DNA of 64,000 bases from Variimorphobacter saccharofermentans (GCF_014174405.1 NZ_JACEGA010000001.1:2075001-2139000); one strand, 5' to 3'. Positions 17,699 to 28,538 are shown, counted from the stretch's first letter. A program made the numbers and translations. The notes: a model not told the origin generated them from the sequence alone.

Positions 17699-19987
17699 TT
17701 ATCCTCTATAATAATTAATCAAGCATCCTTTTAATATAATTTCTCTTTCATCATCCGTCAGTTCACCCAGCTGTAATGAGAATTCTTTCATATCCTTTGT
17801 TACAACGTAGGCTTTAATGTCCGTTGATTTATCAATAATTGCCATTTTTATATCCTTAATAAAGATATAATCTCCATTTTGGAAAGGAAGCTCTGCATCT
17901 TTGTATAAGAAGGGAAGCATTCCCCAATTTATAAGATTGGAGCGATATCTCTTTGTTGCATATTCCTTTGCAATATTTGCAAAACCACCAAGTACCTTCT
18001 GGCAGCTTGCTGCTTGCTCTCTTGCCGAGCCATCGCCGGGTTTCACTGCATAAATGGTACTTCCGATTTGAGTTTTATTCGCATCGAAGGAGAACTTTGC
18101 TGCAATTTTATCGTATACTTCCTTTAACTCCATATTAACAGCAACTACATCTTCACCTGCTAATCTGGCTTTTTCTGCTTTCTGCACTTCTTTCGCACGG
18201 CCTACATATGCAGGATCCTTACGAGAAAGGGTGAATTCGGCTAATCCTAAAGGATTGGATCGATAAGACGAGGTCTCACCGGACGGAATTAATTCATCCG
18301 TTGTAGTAACCGGATCATGAATCTCAGATACTACCTTAAGTATAATATCATCACTTAATTCTGACATAGCGGGCCAGTCTACGATTCCAGGGCCAAATTT
18401 AATCTCCACGCTACTGTCTGCTTTACCAATTCCATTATATACTCGATTATCATAAATCGTACTATCAAAGAAATACTTAGGTTTACTGAAGGTCACATCA
18501 ATATTCTCTGCGGATGTTAAATATCCTTTATTTGCAGCTGTGGCAGCAATGGATCGTGCATCCATTAGAGCAACGGAAGCGATTTGACCATTGGTTATCT
18601 TCGAACCTTCTCTGTTCGGGAAGTTCCTTGTAGTATGACGTATACTGAAACCGTTGTTAGAAGGAACATCTCCTGCACCAAAGCATGGACCGCAGAATGC
18701 AGTTCGTATTGTTGCACCACTTGCCATCAACTTTGTTACTGCACCATTTTTAACCAATTCCATAAATACCGGTTGACTTGCTGGATAAACACTTAACGAG
18801 AACTCGTCTGCTCCTATGTATTTACCATTCAGAATATCTGCAGCATCGCATATATTCTCAAATCCACCACCGGCACATCCAGCTATAGTACCCTGATCAA
18901 CGTATAATTTGCCGTTTCGAATCTTATCTTTCAGAGAATATTTCACTTTATTGTTATCCAGGCTTACGAGTGCCTTCTTCTCTACCTCAGTAAGAATATC
19001 GTATAGATTTGCATTTAATTCATCAATGGTATAAACATTGCTAGGATGGAAAGGCATAGCAATCATTGGTTTGATTTCAGACAAATCAACATAAACCACT
19101 CCATCATAATATGCTGCCTGTCCCGGCTTTAATTCTTTATAATCAGCAGCACGATGATGGGTTTCATAGAATTCCTTAACCGCGCTGTCTGTGGCCCATA
19201 TAGAGGAAAGACAGGTTGTTTCGGTAGTCATAACATCTATACCGATTCTGTAGTCAACGCTTAAATTCTTAATACCATCACCGACAAACTCCATCACCTT
19301 GTTATTCACATATCCATTGGCAAAAACAGCACCGATAATAGCTAATGCAACGTCCTGAGGACCTACTCCTTTTCTTGGAGTACCGGTTAAATATACGGCA
19401 ATAACCTCCGGCATATTAATATCGTAGGTTCTGTTTAATAACTGCTTCACAAGCTCCGGGCCACCTTCACCAATCGCCATAGTACCAAGTGCACCGTAAC
19501 GGGTATGACTGTCAGAACCCAGAATCATACTTCCGCAGGAGGCTAACATCTCTCTTGCGTATTGATGAATTACTGCCTGATGAGGTGGTACAAAGACTCC
19601 ACCATATTTTTTAGCGCAGGAAAGGCCAAACATATGGTCATCTTCATTGATTGTACCTCCTACTGCACACAAACTGTTGTGACAATTGGTAAGAACATAC
19701 GGTACCGGGAATTTCTCCAAGCCACTGGCTCTTGCAGTCTGAATAATACCAACAAAAGTAATATCATGGGATGTTAGCTTATCAAATTTAATCTTCAATT
19801 TTGAATCATTACCGGAGGTATTATGATTGTTTAAAATCTGATAGGCCATTGTATTTTTCTTAGCCGGTTCTTTTGAAATCGCATCTAATCCTGTCTTTGC
19901 TTTAATTTCCTCATTTACCTGACTATGCTCTTCAATTAATTCAGTACCATTAACTAAATAGGCACCCTTGTCATATAACTTAACCAT
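17699..19987 (-). CDS. Aconitase-family hydratase
   Basis: [4Fe-4S] hydro-lyase of the aconitase superfamily, about 762 residues, probably isomerising citrate and isocitrate. Cluster cysteines are visible in [11 protein letters not shown] and in [15 protein letters not shown] (the C-x2-C pair). Substrate-binding text includes [20 protein letters not shown] and, in the C-terminal swivel domain, [15 protein letters not shown]. The second ATG (19987, MVKLYDKG) has AAGGAG eight bases upstream and is preferred. No citrate synthase or isocitrate dehydrogenase gene is nearby. Similar solitary genes in Lachnospiraceae are annotated simply as hydratase, so another tricarboxylate substrate is possible. 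Confidence 0.85.
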   Translation of the reverse strand: MVKLYDKGAYLVNGTELIEEHSQVNEEIKAKTGLDAISKEPAKKNTMAYQILNNHNTSGNDSKLKIKFDKLTSHDITFVGIIQTARASGLEKFPVPYVLTNCHNSLCAVGGTINEDDHMFGLSCAKKYGGVFVPPHQAVIHQYAREMLASCGSMILGSDSHTRYGALGTMAIGEGGPELVKQLLNRTYDINMPEVIAVYLTGTPRKGVGPQDVALAIIGAVFANGYVNNKVMEFVGDGIKNLSVDYRIGIDVMTTETTCLSSIWATDSAVKEFYETHHRAADYKELKPGQAAYYDGVVYVDLSEIKPMIAMPFHPSNVYTIDELNANLYDILTEVEKKALVSLDNNKVKYSLKDKIRNGKLYVDQGTIAGCAGGGFENICDAADILNGKYIGADEFSLSVYPASQPVFMELVKNGAVTKLMASGATIRTAFCGPCFGAGDVPSNNGFSIRHTTRNFPNREGSKITNGQIASVALMDARSIAATAANKGYLTSAENIDVTFSKPKYFFDSTIYDNRVYNGIGKADSSVEIKFGPGIVDWPAMSELSDDIILKVVSEIHDPVTTTDELIPSGETSSYRSNPLGLAEFTLSRKDPAYVGRAKEVQKAEKARLAGEDVVAVNMELKEVYDKIAAKFSFDANKTQIGSTIYAVKPGDGSAREQAASCQKVLGGFANIAKEYATKRYRSNLINWGMLPFLYKDAELPFQNGDYIFIKDIKMAIIDKSTDIKAYVVTKDMKEFSLQLGELTDDEREIILKGCLINYYRG

Positions 19988-20102
19988 TTTCATTTCTCCT
20001 TCTTAAGGCTTAATCCTTTTGTACTGTCACATATTTACTTGCTTTAATAATAACAAATCGTAACTGAATTTATGACTAACTTATAATAGTAATGTCATAT
20101 CA

Positions 20103-20630
20103 TTATTCTTCTACGATACCTTCAGCCAGATTAATTCTGTATTTTTCATTACAATCGATTAATTTGGATGATAGTAAACCGTTGGAAGCTTTTACTTTCA
20201 ATACAATGATGCCATCTTTATCCTCTTCAAAGGTGAGCTTGATATTGCCATTGAATTTATCATTAAAAACACCTGCATCAACAAATAATTCTTCATTATT
20301 TTCAAACTTAAACCTAACTTCAAAATTCGAATTACTGCCGAAAAGGTTGATTTCTTCTTGTGGAAGGAACGCTTTTCCTTTTGCAGCTATATCATTAAAT
20401 TCTATATTATCGGTAATCGGTCCTTCTTCTCCGACAAAGTATGTGTTAACATATTCTAATTGAAGATTTGTATTGTTTTTTACTGTTATTTTTCCATCAT
20501 TACTTTCGATTATCATGAAAATGATAACTAGTAATAAAAGGACGGCTGAAGCTATGGCAGCTGCTATCTTTTTCTCCTTCGTATTCAACAATATACTGCT
20601 CTGTGTTTGTTTCTTATTCTTTTTTCGCAT
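20103..20630 (-). CDS. Uncharacterised membrane-anchored protein
   Basis: 175 residues from MRKKNKKQ, the ATG with GGAGGAAG five bases upstream. A basic N-terminus (1-30) is followed by one strong membrane segment (about 31-55, AAAIASAVLLLLVIIFMIIE) and an extracytoplasmic domain of about 115 residues, acidic and beta-rich, with alternating hydrophobic residues (KITVKNNTNLQLEYVNTY). No family is recognised; the fold could be a small beta-sandwich. Own promoter upstream. It lies between the chemoreceptor and aconitase genes. Confidence 0.75.
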   Translation of the reverse strand: MRKKNKKQTQSSILLNTKEKKIAAAIASAVLLLLVIIFMIIESNDGKITVKNNTNLQLEYVNTYFVGEEGPITDNIEFNDIAAKGKAFLPQEEINLFGSNSNFEVRFKFENNEELFVDAGVFNDKFNGNIKLTFEEDKDGIIVLKVKASNGLLSSKLIDCNEKYRINLAEGIVEE

Positions 20631-20675
20631 GTTTTCTTCCTCCATATACCTTGTACAGAATTTTAGACATTCTTA

Positions 20676-20704
20676 ATCATAATATTTTATGTAAGAATAA
20701 TCAA
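20676..20704 (-). promoter_or_regulatory. Sigma-A type promoter for the 20103-20630 gene
   Basis: Minus strand TTGATT, 17 bases, TATGAT, 46 nt before the start codon. Confidence 0.5.
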
Positions 20705-20723
20705 GTCTTATTTTGTATGGAAT

Positions 20724-20756
20724 TATATGAAAATAGGACCGAGGAATCCCCGGTCC
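20724..20756 (-). terminator. Terminator after the chemoreceptor gene
   Basis: Stem GGACCG..CGGTCC extended by GG/CC across one mismatch, with an AAT loop (20736-20756). The minus-strand tail reads TATTTTCATAT. It lies 19 nt beyond the chemoreceptor stop. Confidence 0.75.
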
Positions 20757-20774
20757 CATTCAACTATTGCGTAA

Positions 20775-22910
20775 TTAATTAATCTTGAATAAACGTATGG
20801 AAGCATCTAAATCAGAAGATTTACCATTGAGTGATTTTGCTGCTTCATTCATTTTTGTTACTGCTTCAAGCTGCTGTTGTGCGGTAGCATCTACTTCCTC
20901 TGAAGCAGCGGAGGTCTCTTCAGCTACTGCAGAAATACTTTCGATTGCATTTAAGGTATCATTTTTAGCCTTATCGATGTCATGAATACCATCTGCTATA
21001 TTACTCATTTTTATTGCTAATTCATCAACATGTACATTAATATTATTGAATAGCATGATAACATCTTTTAGTTTTTCTTCTGTTGTTTTTGAGATTGCAC
21101 CGGCTTGGCGTACGGTTGCCGCTGTATGCTCTGTTTTCTTGCTGATATTATTAATGATCTGTTCGATTTCAGAAGCGGAATTCACTGATTTAACTGCTAA
21201 TTTACGAATTTCATCAGCAACCACGGAAAATCCACGTCCTGCATCTCCGGCTCTTGCTGCTTCGATGGAAGCGTTCAATGATAACAGATTTGTCTGCTCT
21301 GCAATATCGTTGATAACAGCGATTATTTCTGTAATTGCCTTTGACTCATTACTTAGTTCTTCAATTTCCTGAATAGTATCATTTGTAATCTGAATGCTTG
21401 CACCGGTTGCTTTATTTAATTCATCTACCACATGAATACCATCTGTAACAACACTTTTTGTATCATTAGAAATCTTCTCAATGGCGATGGAATTCTCATG
21501 AACGAGGTTAATCTGATTAGCAAGTGCATCGGTCTGATGTAAGCAACGCTCAGCATCGGAAGCCTGTTGGGTGATTCCCTGTTGTATTTCGGAAATTGCT
21601 TTTGATATATCTTGTGAAGCAGTTAATAATAATTCAGAATTCTGTGATACATTTTGAGAGGAACTTATAACTGCTTCACCAATGGAAGACGCTTTTGTAA
21701 TCAGCATCTTCATATTTCTAATCATATGATTAATGCTATCTGATAAAACAAGGAATTCATCTTTTCTCTTGGTTTGAACTTCTACCGTCAAGTCACCGCC
21801 TGCGGCTTTTGATAGAGAACCAATAATCGCTTTAATGTCTTTATCTATTCCTGCAGCAACCACAACACCTATTAAACCTGCAATAATTCCTGCAACAAGC
21901 ACGATAACTATTGCTAACAGTCGAATGGAATTCGCTTGACTAGTAATCTCAGAAACTGGTACCAGAGCCGCTATAGCAGCGCCTGTATCTCCTATTTTTG
22001 TGAAGATCATCAGGTGTTCCTCTCCATGAAAGGATACTGGCATATTTCCATCCTGACTCTCACTTGTGATTATATTATTATAATAATCCTTTCCATAGAA
22101 TAAGGTTTCTGTATTATCGCCATCCGGTGTAATTTCCCTTCCGTCTGCTGAAATAAATGCTACCTTACTATCTTTTGGAAGATTCATACTGGAAAGAGCA
22201 TCTGAAATCACATTCATAGATACATCAAATTGCAGAAAACCGATGGGACGTCCAGACATACCCATATATTGCTTTATAAAGGTAATAGCATATGTATTAG
22301 TTGACGTATCAAATTCTGTATCAGAGAAATTATGATAGCCTGTCCAAAGTGATTTTACCTCTGTGGCTTTCTTTGCTTCTTCAGTCTCTGAGAATGATGC
22401 AAATGCATCTTTACTAGTAAAATCTCCAAGTGAAGAAATACTGGAGCCGTAATTTGCATAAATAAATATATTCTCAATGTATTGATCGGATACTGCAGTT
22501 GTCGATATAGTGTTACGTACCTTCTTTAATAAATTACTTTCTGCTATGATATCGTCCTTCAACTTTCCATTATAATATTGCTTCATATTATCATCCATAG
22601 ATAACTGAACTGCTTTATCTTCGATGTTCTGCATAATAATATCATAATATTTTCCTGTGGATATTATCATGTTCTCAGTAGATTCTGTGAAAATAGAAAT
22701 TATTGATTTGGATGCACTTGAATAAGCAGCGACGCCTAAAATAATAATGAATATTACCGGAATCATAAAGGATAAAATAAGCTTAGCACGTATACTACCC
22801 CTAACATGCAGTAAATTATGAAATATCTTACTTATTCTTTGCTTAAAACTTATCTTTTGCCCATTATTCATCTTTTGCATATTAGTCTTTTGTCCTACCT
22901 TTTTTTTCAC
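20775..22910 (-). CDS. Methyl-accepting chemotaxis protein
   Basis: Transmembrane chemoreceptor, 711 residues. Basic N-terminus, membrane segment at about 44-66, extracellular sensor at about 67-325 with Cache-like text ([27 protein letters not shown]), a second membrane segment at about 331-353, HAMP at about 354-405, then the long cytoplasmic signalling coiled coil with the conserved tip [20 protein letters not shown]. There is no C-terminal CheR-tethering pentapeptide. Start codon is GTG with GGAGGAG seven bases upstream. The ligand is unknown. Adaptation would be by the CheR at 5.2-5.9 kb. Confidence 0.95.
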   Translation of the reverse strand: MKKKVGQKTNMQKMNNGQKISFKQRISKIFHNLLHVRGSIRAKLILSFMIPVIFIIILGVAAYSSASKSIISIFTESTENMIISTGKYYDIIMQNIEDKAVQLSMDDNMKQYYNGKLKDDIIAESNLLKKVRNTISTTAVSDQYIENIFIYANYGSSISSLGDFTSKDAFASFSETEEAKKATEVKSLWTGYHNFSDTEFDTSTNTYAITFIKQYMGMSGRPIGFLQFDVSMNVISDALSSMNLPKDSKVAFISADGREITPDGDNTETLFYGKDYYNNIITSESQDGNMPVSFHGEEHLMIFTKIGDTGAAIAALVPVSEITSQANSIRLLAIVIVLVAGIIAGLIGVVVAAGIDKDIKAIIGSLSKAAGGDLTVEVQTKRKDEFLVLSDSINHMIRNMKMLITKASSIGEAVISSSQNVSQNSELLLTASQDISKAISEIQQGITQQASDAERCLHQTDALANQINLVHENSIAIEKISNDTKSVVTDGIHVVDELNKATGASIQITNDTIQEIEELSNESKAITEIIAVINDIAEQTNLLSLNASIEAARAGDAGRGFSVVADEIRKLAVKSVNSASEIEQIINNISKKTEHTAATVRQAGAISKTTEEKLKDVIMLFNNINVHVDELAIKMSNIADGIHDIDKAKNDTLNAIESISAVAEETSAASEEVDATAQQQLEAVTKMNEAAKSLNGKSSDLDASIRLFKIN

Positions 22911-23030
22911 TATGTTACTCCTCCCTGATAGTGCAACATGTATAATTCTAACATCAAAAACATGTTTAAATATGTATTTGTATATATAATTTTATCACTA
23001 AATTAATACTAAAACAAGTTGGATTGAACA

Positions 23031-23059
23031 AAAAAACCGTAATCACAGAATGATTACAG
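23031..23059 (-). terminator. Rho-independent terminator after KDG kinase gene
   Basis: The stem TGATTACGG pairs with CTGTAATCA (one mismatch) over a five-base loop. On the minus strand it runs straight into TTTTTTTG, a classic strong terminator 57 nt past the kinase stop. Confidence 0.88.
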
Positions 23060-23115
23060 TTTATTTGTATTTTATATATAATTATTATGATTTTCTATTT
23101 ATTTTATGGAATAAA

Positions 23116-24138
23116 CTACCTTTGTACTCGGCCGGAAGCATCTCCACCTACTAATGCTTCGACTTCTGCTTTGGACACCAGATTAAAATCCCCAGGAATT
23201 GTATGCTTTAATGCGGATGCTGCTACAGCAAATTCCAACGCATCTTCCATACTTTTACCATCCAATAGTCCGGCAATCAGACCACCAGCAAAGGAATCTC
23301 CTCCACCTACACGATCAACAATACGAATATTATATTTCTTTGAATGATAGAATTTCTTACCATCATAAATACAAGCAGACCAGCCATTATCGGAAGCGGA
23401 AAAGCTTTCTCTTAAGGAGCTAACTACATACTTAAAATTGAATTTTTTCACCATCTGCTCAAAGATATCCTGATAACCGGCAAGCTCCAATTCTCCGCTT
23501 GTGACATCGGTTTTTCCTGGTTTAAAGCCCAGCACCTTCTCTGCATCCTCTTCATTACCAATGCAAACGTCAACATATTGCATTAGATTTGTCATAATTC
23601 TTTGTGCTTTTTCAGAAGACCAAAGCTTCTTACGGAAATTAAGGTCAACAGATACAGTAATGTTCTTGCGTTTAGCAGCCTTTAATGCTTCTTCTGTAAG
23701 AATAGCTGCCTTATCACTTATAGCCGGTGTAATACCTGTAAAATGAAACCAGTCTGCTCCTTCAAAAATAGCATCAAAGTCAAAATCGGATGGATCTGCT
23801 TCTGCAATGGAAGCATGGGCACGATCATATACTACATTAGATGCTCTCATGGACGCGCCGGTTTCCAGAAAATAAATTCCGAGCCTTTCTCCCCCACGAG
23901 CAATATAATTACAGTTAACGTTATACTTTCGCAAGGCAGCAATAGCGCAATCACCAATCGGATTGTTAGGGACCTTCGTTACAAAGTACGCATTATGTCC
24001 ATAATTTGATAACGATACAGCAACATTAGCTTCTCCACCGCCATAGCATACATCAAAACTGTCTGATTGAATAAATCTCTGATACCCAGGTGTAGACAAC
24101 CGTAGCATAATCTCGCCCATTGTTATAACTTTTGCCAT
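23116..24138 (-). CDS. kdgK: PfkB-family sugar kinase, probably 2-keto-3-deoxygluconate kinase
   Basis: Ribokinase/PfkB fold kinase of 340 residues. The substrate-lid region VCYGGGEANVAVSLSNYG (about residues 30-47) and the catalytic anion-hole motif VGGGDSFAGGLIAGL near residue 275 (Asp as base) are intact. GEIMLRLSTPG at the N-terminus and YIARGGERLGIYFLETGASM resemble KDG kinases, which phosphorylate 2-keto-3-deoxygluconate from pectin, alginate or uronate breakdown for cleavage to pyruvate and glyceraldehyde-3-phosphate. No aldolase gene is adjacent, so substrate assignment is by sequence resemblance only. Own promoter and terminator: a monocistronic gene. Confidence 0.85.
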   Translation of the reverse strand: MAKVITMGEIMLRLSTPGYQRFIQSDSFDVCYGGGEANVAVSLSNYGHNAYFVTKVPNNPIGDCAIAALRKYNVNCNYIARGGERLGIYFLETGASMRASNVVYDRAHASIAEADPSDFDFDAIFEGADWFHFTGITPAISDKAAILTEEALKAAKRKNITVSVDLNFRKKLWSSEKAQRIMTNLMQYVDVCIGNEEDAEKVLGFKPGKTDVTSGELELAGYQDIFEQMVKKFNFKYVVSSLRESFSASDNGWSACIYDGKKFYHSKKYNIRIVDRVGGGDSFAGGLIAGLLDGKSMEDALEFAVAASALKHTIPGDFNLVSKAEVEALVGGDASGRVQR

Positions 24139-24184
24139 TTTATTCTTCTCCTTTTAGTATAAATATGAAATCAATATCATCCAT

Positions 24185-24213
24185 AGTATAGAATTAATAA
24201 AATGGATAGTCAA
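24185..24213 (-). promoter_or_regulatory. Sigma-A type promoter for kdgK
   Basis: Minus strand TTGACT, 17 bases, TATACT, 46 nt before the start codon. A near-consensus TTGACA lies six bases further upstream, out of register. Confidence 0.65.
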
Positions 24214-24256
24214 TGTCAAAAAGGACTCAAAAACTCGCAAATTTTGCTATTTTTTA

Positions 24257-24487
24257 TCAAAGGTGTTCCTTTTGTAATTGTCCTTTACCAAACATGGAAT
24301 GAATCCCTAAAATCATACTGATCATTGCTACTCCAAAAGGTAGCAGGATTTCTGGTTGTGGAGACGAGTACTTTGTCATTTCAGACAAGCATAGGATTAA
24401 TGCAACGATGGAAATCAATGCGTATAATAATCCTCCTAAAAGAACTTTGAATTTTCTGATGTGATTGCTTCGGATTAGTCTTTTCAT
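24257..24487 (-). CDS. Small two-helix membrane protein, unknown
   Basis: 76 residues: a basic N-terminus (MKRLIRSNHIRKFK), a membrane helix at about 15-35, a short proline-containing loop (SSPQPEILLP), a second helix at about 48-66, and a polar tail. GGAG lies seven bases before the ATG. No family recognised. It is flanked by kdgK and the c-di-GMP protein, with gaps on both sides, so context gives no clue. Confidence 0.65.
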   Translation of the reverse strand: MKRLIRSNHIRKFKVLLGGLLYALISIVALILCLSEMTKYSSPQPEILLPFGVAMISMILGIHSMFGKGQLQKEHL

Positions 24488-24683
24488 TTTTTTCTCCGTT
24501 TCATATTCTTAATAATACTCATAAAATGGGAGCATCATGTCCCTTCTATTATATTAAACGATATATGAATAGAAAAGGTTGCATAATTCTCATAATTTTA
24601 GTAAAAAATTATGAATTCACTAATTATAGTAAGAATTAGAACCCTTTATTGATCAATCGATGGATTTTTAATGCAATAGAAGA

Positions 24684-24755
24684 GCTGCTGAAAAATGTAT
24701 TGAAAGAATTATGTGTTAGATAAGCAATAATTCATGGAAATACATTTACAGCAGC
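24684..24755 (-). terminator. Long multi-part hairpin after the EAL-protein gene
   Basis: GCTGCTG (24684-24690) pairs with CAGCAGC (24749-24755), and ATGTATT (24695-24701) with AATACAT (24739-24745). A further AAGAATTATG/TAATTCATGG pairing lies inside. It begins six bases after the EAL gene stop. The minus-strand tail is TCTTCTATT, not a proper T-run, so it may be a 3'-end stabiliser rather than a terminator. Confidence 0.5.
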
Positions 24756-24761
24756 CTTGGC

Positions 24762-27700
24762 TTAAATTGATTTTATGTCTAATAGCTTTTCAAATTCCTC
24801 AACCGGCATCGGTTTATAGAACAAATATCCCTGTGCCATATCGCAGGAGCTTTCTAACAAGAATTCAACCTGTTCTTCTGTTTCGACTCCTTCCGAAACT
24901 ACTTTCAATCCCAATCCCTTTGCCAATGAAATAATTCCCGAGATTACAATCTTATCCTGGACACCCATCTCATTCCACATAAAGAATTCGCGATCCAGCT
25001 TTAAGATATCGATCGGTAGTGTCTTAAGCATATTTAGTGAAGAGTAGCCTGATCCAAAATCATCTATAGAGATTAGAAAACCCTTTTGTCGGAAGCTGTT
25101 TATAATTAAAACAAGGCGATCCAGCTCCTTAAAAAATATACTTTCCGTAATTTCTAATTCAATTAATCTCGGAGGAATATTATATTTTTCTAACAAACCC
25201 AGGAAACGGTCCAGAAAATTAGCCTCATTCAAATGAATTCCAGATACATTAATAGAAATAATAATCTCCGGATTCCCCTGTAGCAGCCATTTCTGTAAGG
25301 TTGATAACGTTTTTTCATAAACATAAAAATCTAAATCAGTAACAAATCCGTTCTTCTCAAAAATCGGAATAAAGTCATTTGGAGAGAGAATCTGACCAGA
25401 GGGAAATCTCCATCTTACCAAAGCCTCTGCACCGACAATCTTTCTGGAACTAAGATCAATCTTTGGTTGCAGGTATACAATAAATTCATTGTTTTTCAAT
25501 GCTTCATTCATGCGATTTTCTATCATTTTCTCTTTGGAAACCTGTGTGTGAAGAAAATTGTCATAAATAGCAAAATCACTTTTATGTGTACCTTTCACCG
25601 TTTTTCTTGCCAAATTCGCACGATCAATAGCAATGCTTAAGACCTTATCCTCCTGTTTTAAGAAATAAATGCCGCCTGTTATTACAATTTTAATTCGGGG
25701 GAAGGCTTCACTAAAATATTCTTCCAGCTGATTATAAAAAACTTTAATCCGTTCTATTGTTTCACTTTTGTTTTTATAAGAAAGCATAATTAAGAATTTA
25801 TCATCCGATATACGGCAAGTCAATTCTGTTCCTTTTATGCTCCTGTCTATAAGCTTGGCAAAATGTATTAATACTTCATTACCGATGGAATAACCCCAGC
25901 TATCATTAATATTTTTAAATTTATCAAAATCACAATAAATGATGCAATATTTATTTTTGGAAGAACCAGATATTAGCTTCATAGCCTCCGCTTCAAACTT
26001 TGACAAAGTCAATACTCCGGTCATAGCATCCGTTGAATGGACTCTGTCTATAAATCCGGTCACATCCACTGAGCAAATTAAATCAATGCTGCTTCCATCC
26101 GGTAACACTTCCCTGGTAGCCGTTGTACTATACCAGGCATTATCTTTATTATGGTAGGTCTCTATAGAATAGGTATTCGCATATGTATTTAATCCACTTA
26201 ATGGACAAGGATCACAAGGAGTCTCCCTACCATAGATGACGTTATAACACATTGCTCCGAGCTTTACATTGGGAAATTGTTTCTTTGTATATTCGCTAAA
26301 ATAGACAAGCTCATATGTACCTTCCTTTACAGCATAATTGCATAGCTTTTGATTACTAAGGGTAGCTTGCGAGAAAAATAACTCGTTATCCAAATCAAGC
26401 TTACTTCGAAGCTGTAATATATAAGTACTGAGAAATCTTGTTAATGTGTATAAGGTATCTAACTCGTATTTGCTCCAACATCTTGCCGAGATACAATCTT
26501 CAAAATTCACAGTGCCAATAAAGGTATCTCCATCATATATTGCGCATTGAACAACAGCTTTGGTTCCTAATCTGGCAAATAGTAGTTCCAATGAAAATGG
26601 GAGCTTTTCTGTTGCAACGTCATTAATGTATAATATATTATTGGACATAAAAATATCTTTGTAATTCTTTATCATTGGTCTATTTTTTTCCAATAAATCG
26701 TATTCTGCAGATGGGATACCAAGATTACGCCATTCAAAATGAACTCTCGCTTCTTTATTACCAATCTCTGTTTCATACACCGTGATACGGGAAAGATTAA
26801 AAAACTTTCCTACTTCATGTAAGACATGATTGATGGAATAATGAAGATTGCTCGTGTCGTTTAATATATCAAGAGCAATATTCATAATACGCTTATCTAC
26901 ATTTGACGTATCAATACCGGAACTGTTCCATAAAAAAGGTTCAAATTCTGTATCCAGATATTGACACTCCATGTCCTGCTGATATAAAACAAATTGATCT
27001 TTCCCTCTGGATTTTGCAATGTAAAGAGCGATATCTGCTTTTCGATATAAAGTTTCATAATCATTACCGTCTGCTGGATAGGATGCACAGCCAATACTTA
27101 CTGTAATCAATTTATTTTTTTGAAAGTCATGTAATTGATTCCTGGCCATCTCACAGATCGCTGCTAACGTTTGTTTAATCTGGTTTTGCTTTTTAATGTC
27201 TTTTTGCAAAACAAGAAACTTATCTCCGCCAATTCGACCAATAATGTCGGTTGAATGAAAGAGTTTTTCTAATTCCTTAGAAAACATCTCAATAATTTCA
27301 TCCCCTTCAACATGACCCAGCAGTTCATTGATCTGTTGAAAATTATCGATATCAATTATCATAAAATTATGAATACTCTGTTTCTCATCAAGATTACTCC
27401 GTTCTAAGCACTGATCCACCTTTTCTTTTGTAGTAGCTCGATTATATAGGCCTGTTAATCCGTCCCGCAATAATCTTTGAACAATTTTCTCATGCTCGCG
27501 ATATTCATTATCAATATTTAAGGTTCTGCCGAGTATAACACTTGTATTTCCATGTTCATCCCTAAGTGCAGTTCCCTGATATCGAATCCATATGTATTCA
27601 TCATTATCACCCAAGGAACGAAGATCATATTGAATGAATTCTTCTCCTCTGTCCATACTATCACAGAATGCTTCAAACTCCTGTATATCCTCTGGATATA

Positions 27701-28328
27701 ACCAGCCCTTTTGAATCATAGTATTACGAAAATCTGGTATTGTTAAATTATGATTAGCATAGCGCCCTTTCAGTTTTCGGAAATGCTTAAACTCTTTTGT
27801 TTTTATATTATACTCCCATAAAGCACATTCGGTAAGCTCTGCAAAGATTCGGTATTTTTCTTTTTCTAGTTTTAGATTATTTTCAATTGCCTTTCTTTGC
27901 GAAATATCGTATAAAAGGATGATGATTCCATTTACCTTGTTATCATTCGTAATATTGTATCGTATTACTAATTGATAACTAATCTTATTTAGACCTGTAA
28001 TCTCTATTTCCGACTGATATTGATTTAATGCTTGCAGTTGTGTCATGTCAGCATCTCTGTTTTCATTTACATGATGAATATAATTCAATATCATATGTTT
28101 CAACTGTGTGAACTGCTCCGATTGAATCACATCCGTAATCAACAGACCATAATTTTCCATGGAAAGACCCATTATAGAGGATAGAATCGGAGTTACATAT
28201 TGTATTGTTCCATCATTATCTAAATAGATAGCAGCAATTTGTCCACTTTTTAAGAATTGGATAAAAGCATCATCTATTAACAGAGTATGTAAAGAACTGT
28301 CTTTTATTATTGCATTATTCTTTTGCAT
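24762..28328 (-). CDS. c-di-GMP signalling protein, PAS-PAS-GGDEF*-GAF-PAS-GGDEF*-EAL
   Basis: 1188 residues with no clear membrane segment. PAS domains at about 20-150 and 155-280; a first GGDEF domain at about 285-450 whose signature is GGDKF (367-371); a GAF-like domain at about 475-640; a PAS-like stretch with the cysteine pair CDPCPL at 705-710; a second GGDEF domain at about 765-925 with SDDKF (841-845); and an EAL domain at about 935-1180. The EAL motifs look complete: EAL 968-970, N1027, E1059, DDFG 1089-1092, K1110, E1146 and Q1166. Both GGDEF sites have lost the catalytic glutamate. The protein is therefore predicted to be a c-di-GMP phosphodiesterase with two sensory or GTP-binding pseudo-cyclase domains. 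The cysteine pair may sense redox state. Confidence 0.92.
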   Translation of the reverse strand: MQKNNAIIKDSSLHTLLIDDAFIQFLKSGQIAAIYLDNDGTIQYVTPILSSIMGLSMENYGLLITDVIQSEQFTQLKHMILNYIHHVNENRDADMTQLQALNQYQSEIEITGLNKISYQLVIRYNITNDNKVNGIIILLYDISQRKAIENNLKLEKEKYRIFAELTECALWEYNIKTKEFKHFRKLKGRYANHNLTIPDFRNTMIQKGWLYPEDIQEFEAFCDSMDRGEEFIQYDLRSLGDNDEYIWIRYQGTALRDEHGNTSVILGRTLNIDNEYREHEKIVQRLLRDGLTGLYNRATTKEKVDQCLERSNLDEKQSIHNFMIIDIDNFQQINELLGHVEGDEIIEMFSKELEKLFHSTDIIGRIGGDKFLVLQKDIKKQNQIKQTLAAICEMARNQLHDFQKNKLITVSIGCASYPADGNDYETLYRKADIALYIAKSRGKDQFVLYQQDMECQYLDTEFEPFLWNSSGIDTSNVDKRIMNIALDILNDTSNLHYSINHVLHEVGKFFNLSRITVYETEIGNKEARVHFEWRNLGIPSAEYDLLEKNRPMIKNYKDIFMSNNILYINDVATEKLPFSLELLFARLGTKAVVQCAIYDGDTFIGTVNFEDCISARCWSKYELDTLYTLTRFLSTYILQLRSKLDLDNELFFSQATLSNQKLCNYAVKEGTYELVYFSEYTKKQFPNVKLGAMCYNVIYGRETPCDPCPLSGLNTYANTYSIETYHNKDNAWYSTTATREVLPDGSSIDLICSVDVTGFIDRVHSTDAMTGVLTLSKFEAEAMKLISGSSKNKYCIIYCDFDKFKNINDSWGYSIGNEVLIHFAKLIDRSIKGTELTCRISDDKFLIMLSYKNKSETIERIKVFYNQLEEYFSEAFPRIKIVITGGIYFLKQEDKVLSIAIDRANLARKTVKGTHKSDFAIYDNFLHTQVSKEKMIENRMNEALKNNEFIVYLQPKIDLSSRKIVGAEALVRWRFPSGQILSPNDFIPIFEKNGFVTDLDFYVYEKTLSTLQKWLLQGNPEIIISINVSGIHLNEANFLDRFLGLLEKYNIPPRLIELEITESIFFKELDRLVLIINSFRQKGFLISIDDFGSGYSSLNMLKTLPIDILKLDREFFMWNEMGVQDKIVISGIISLAKGLGLKVVSEGVETEEQVEFLLESSCDMAQGYLFYKPMPVEEFEKLLDIKSI

Positions 28329-28372
28329 TTTACACCTCTTTAGGGTTTCGTTTGTTAAGTATTTGTCTAATA

Positions 28373-28401
28373 ATTATAGTACATTTGACCTAAATATACA
28401 A
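28373..28401 (-). promoter_or_regulatory. Sigma-A type promoter for the EAL-protein gene
   Basis: Minus strand TTGTAT, 17 bases, TATAAT (perfect -10), 45 nt before the start codon. Confidence 0.7.
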
Positions 28402-28459
28402 TATATGAAATGCATTGATAATGCAATGAATTGATACGTTTGATGCTGTGGCGGACTTT

Positions 28460-28519
28460 CATATAAAATAGGTACAGGATTATGTATATTCCACTCTGAA
28501 TATATATCCTGTACCTATT
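28460..28519 (-). terminator. Terminator after the flavodiiron gene
   Basis: A perfect 14-bp stem AATAGGTACAGGAT (28467-28480) with its complement (28506-28519), containing an inner TATATTC/GAATATA stem. The minus-strand tail is TTTTATATG. It starts 20 nt past the flavodiiron stop. Confidence 0.8.
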
Positions 28520-28538
28520 ATGATGTGTGTTGTTGTTA

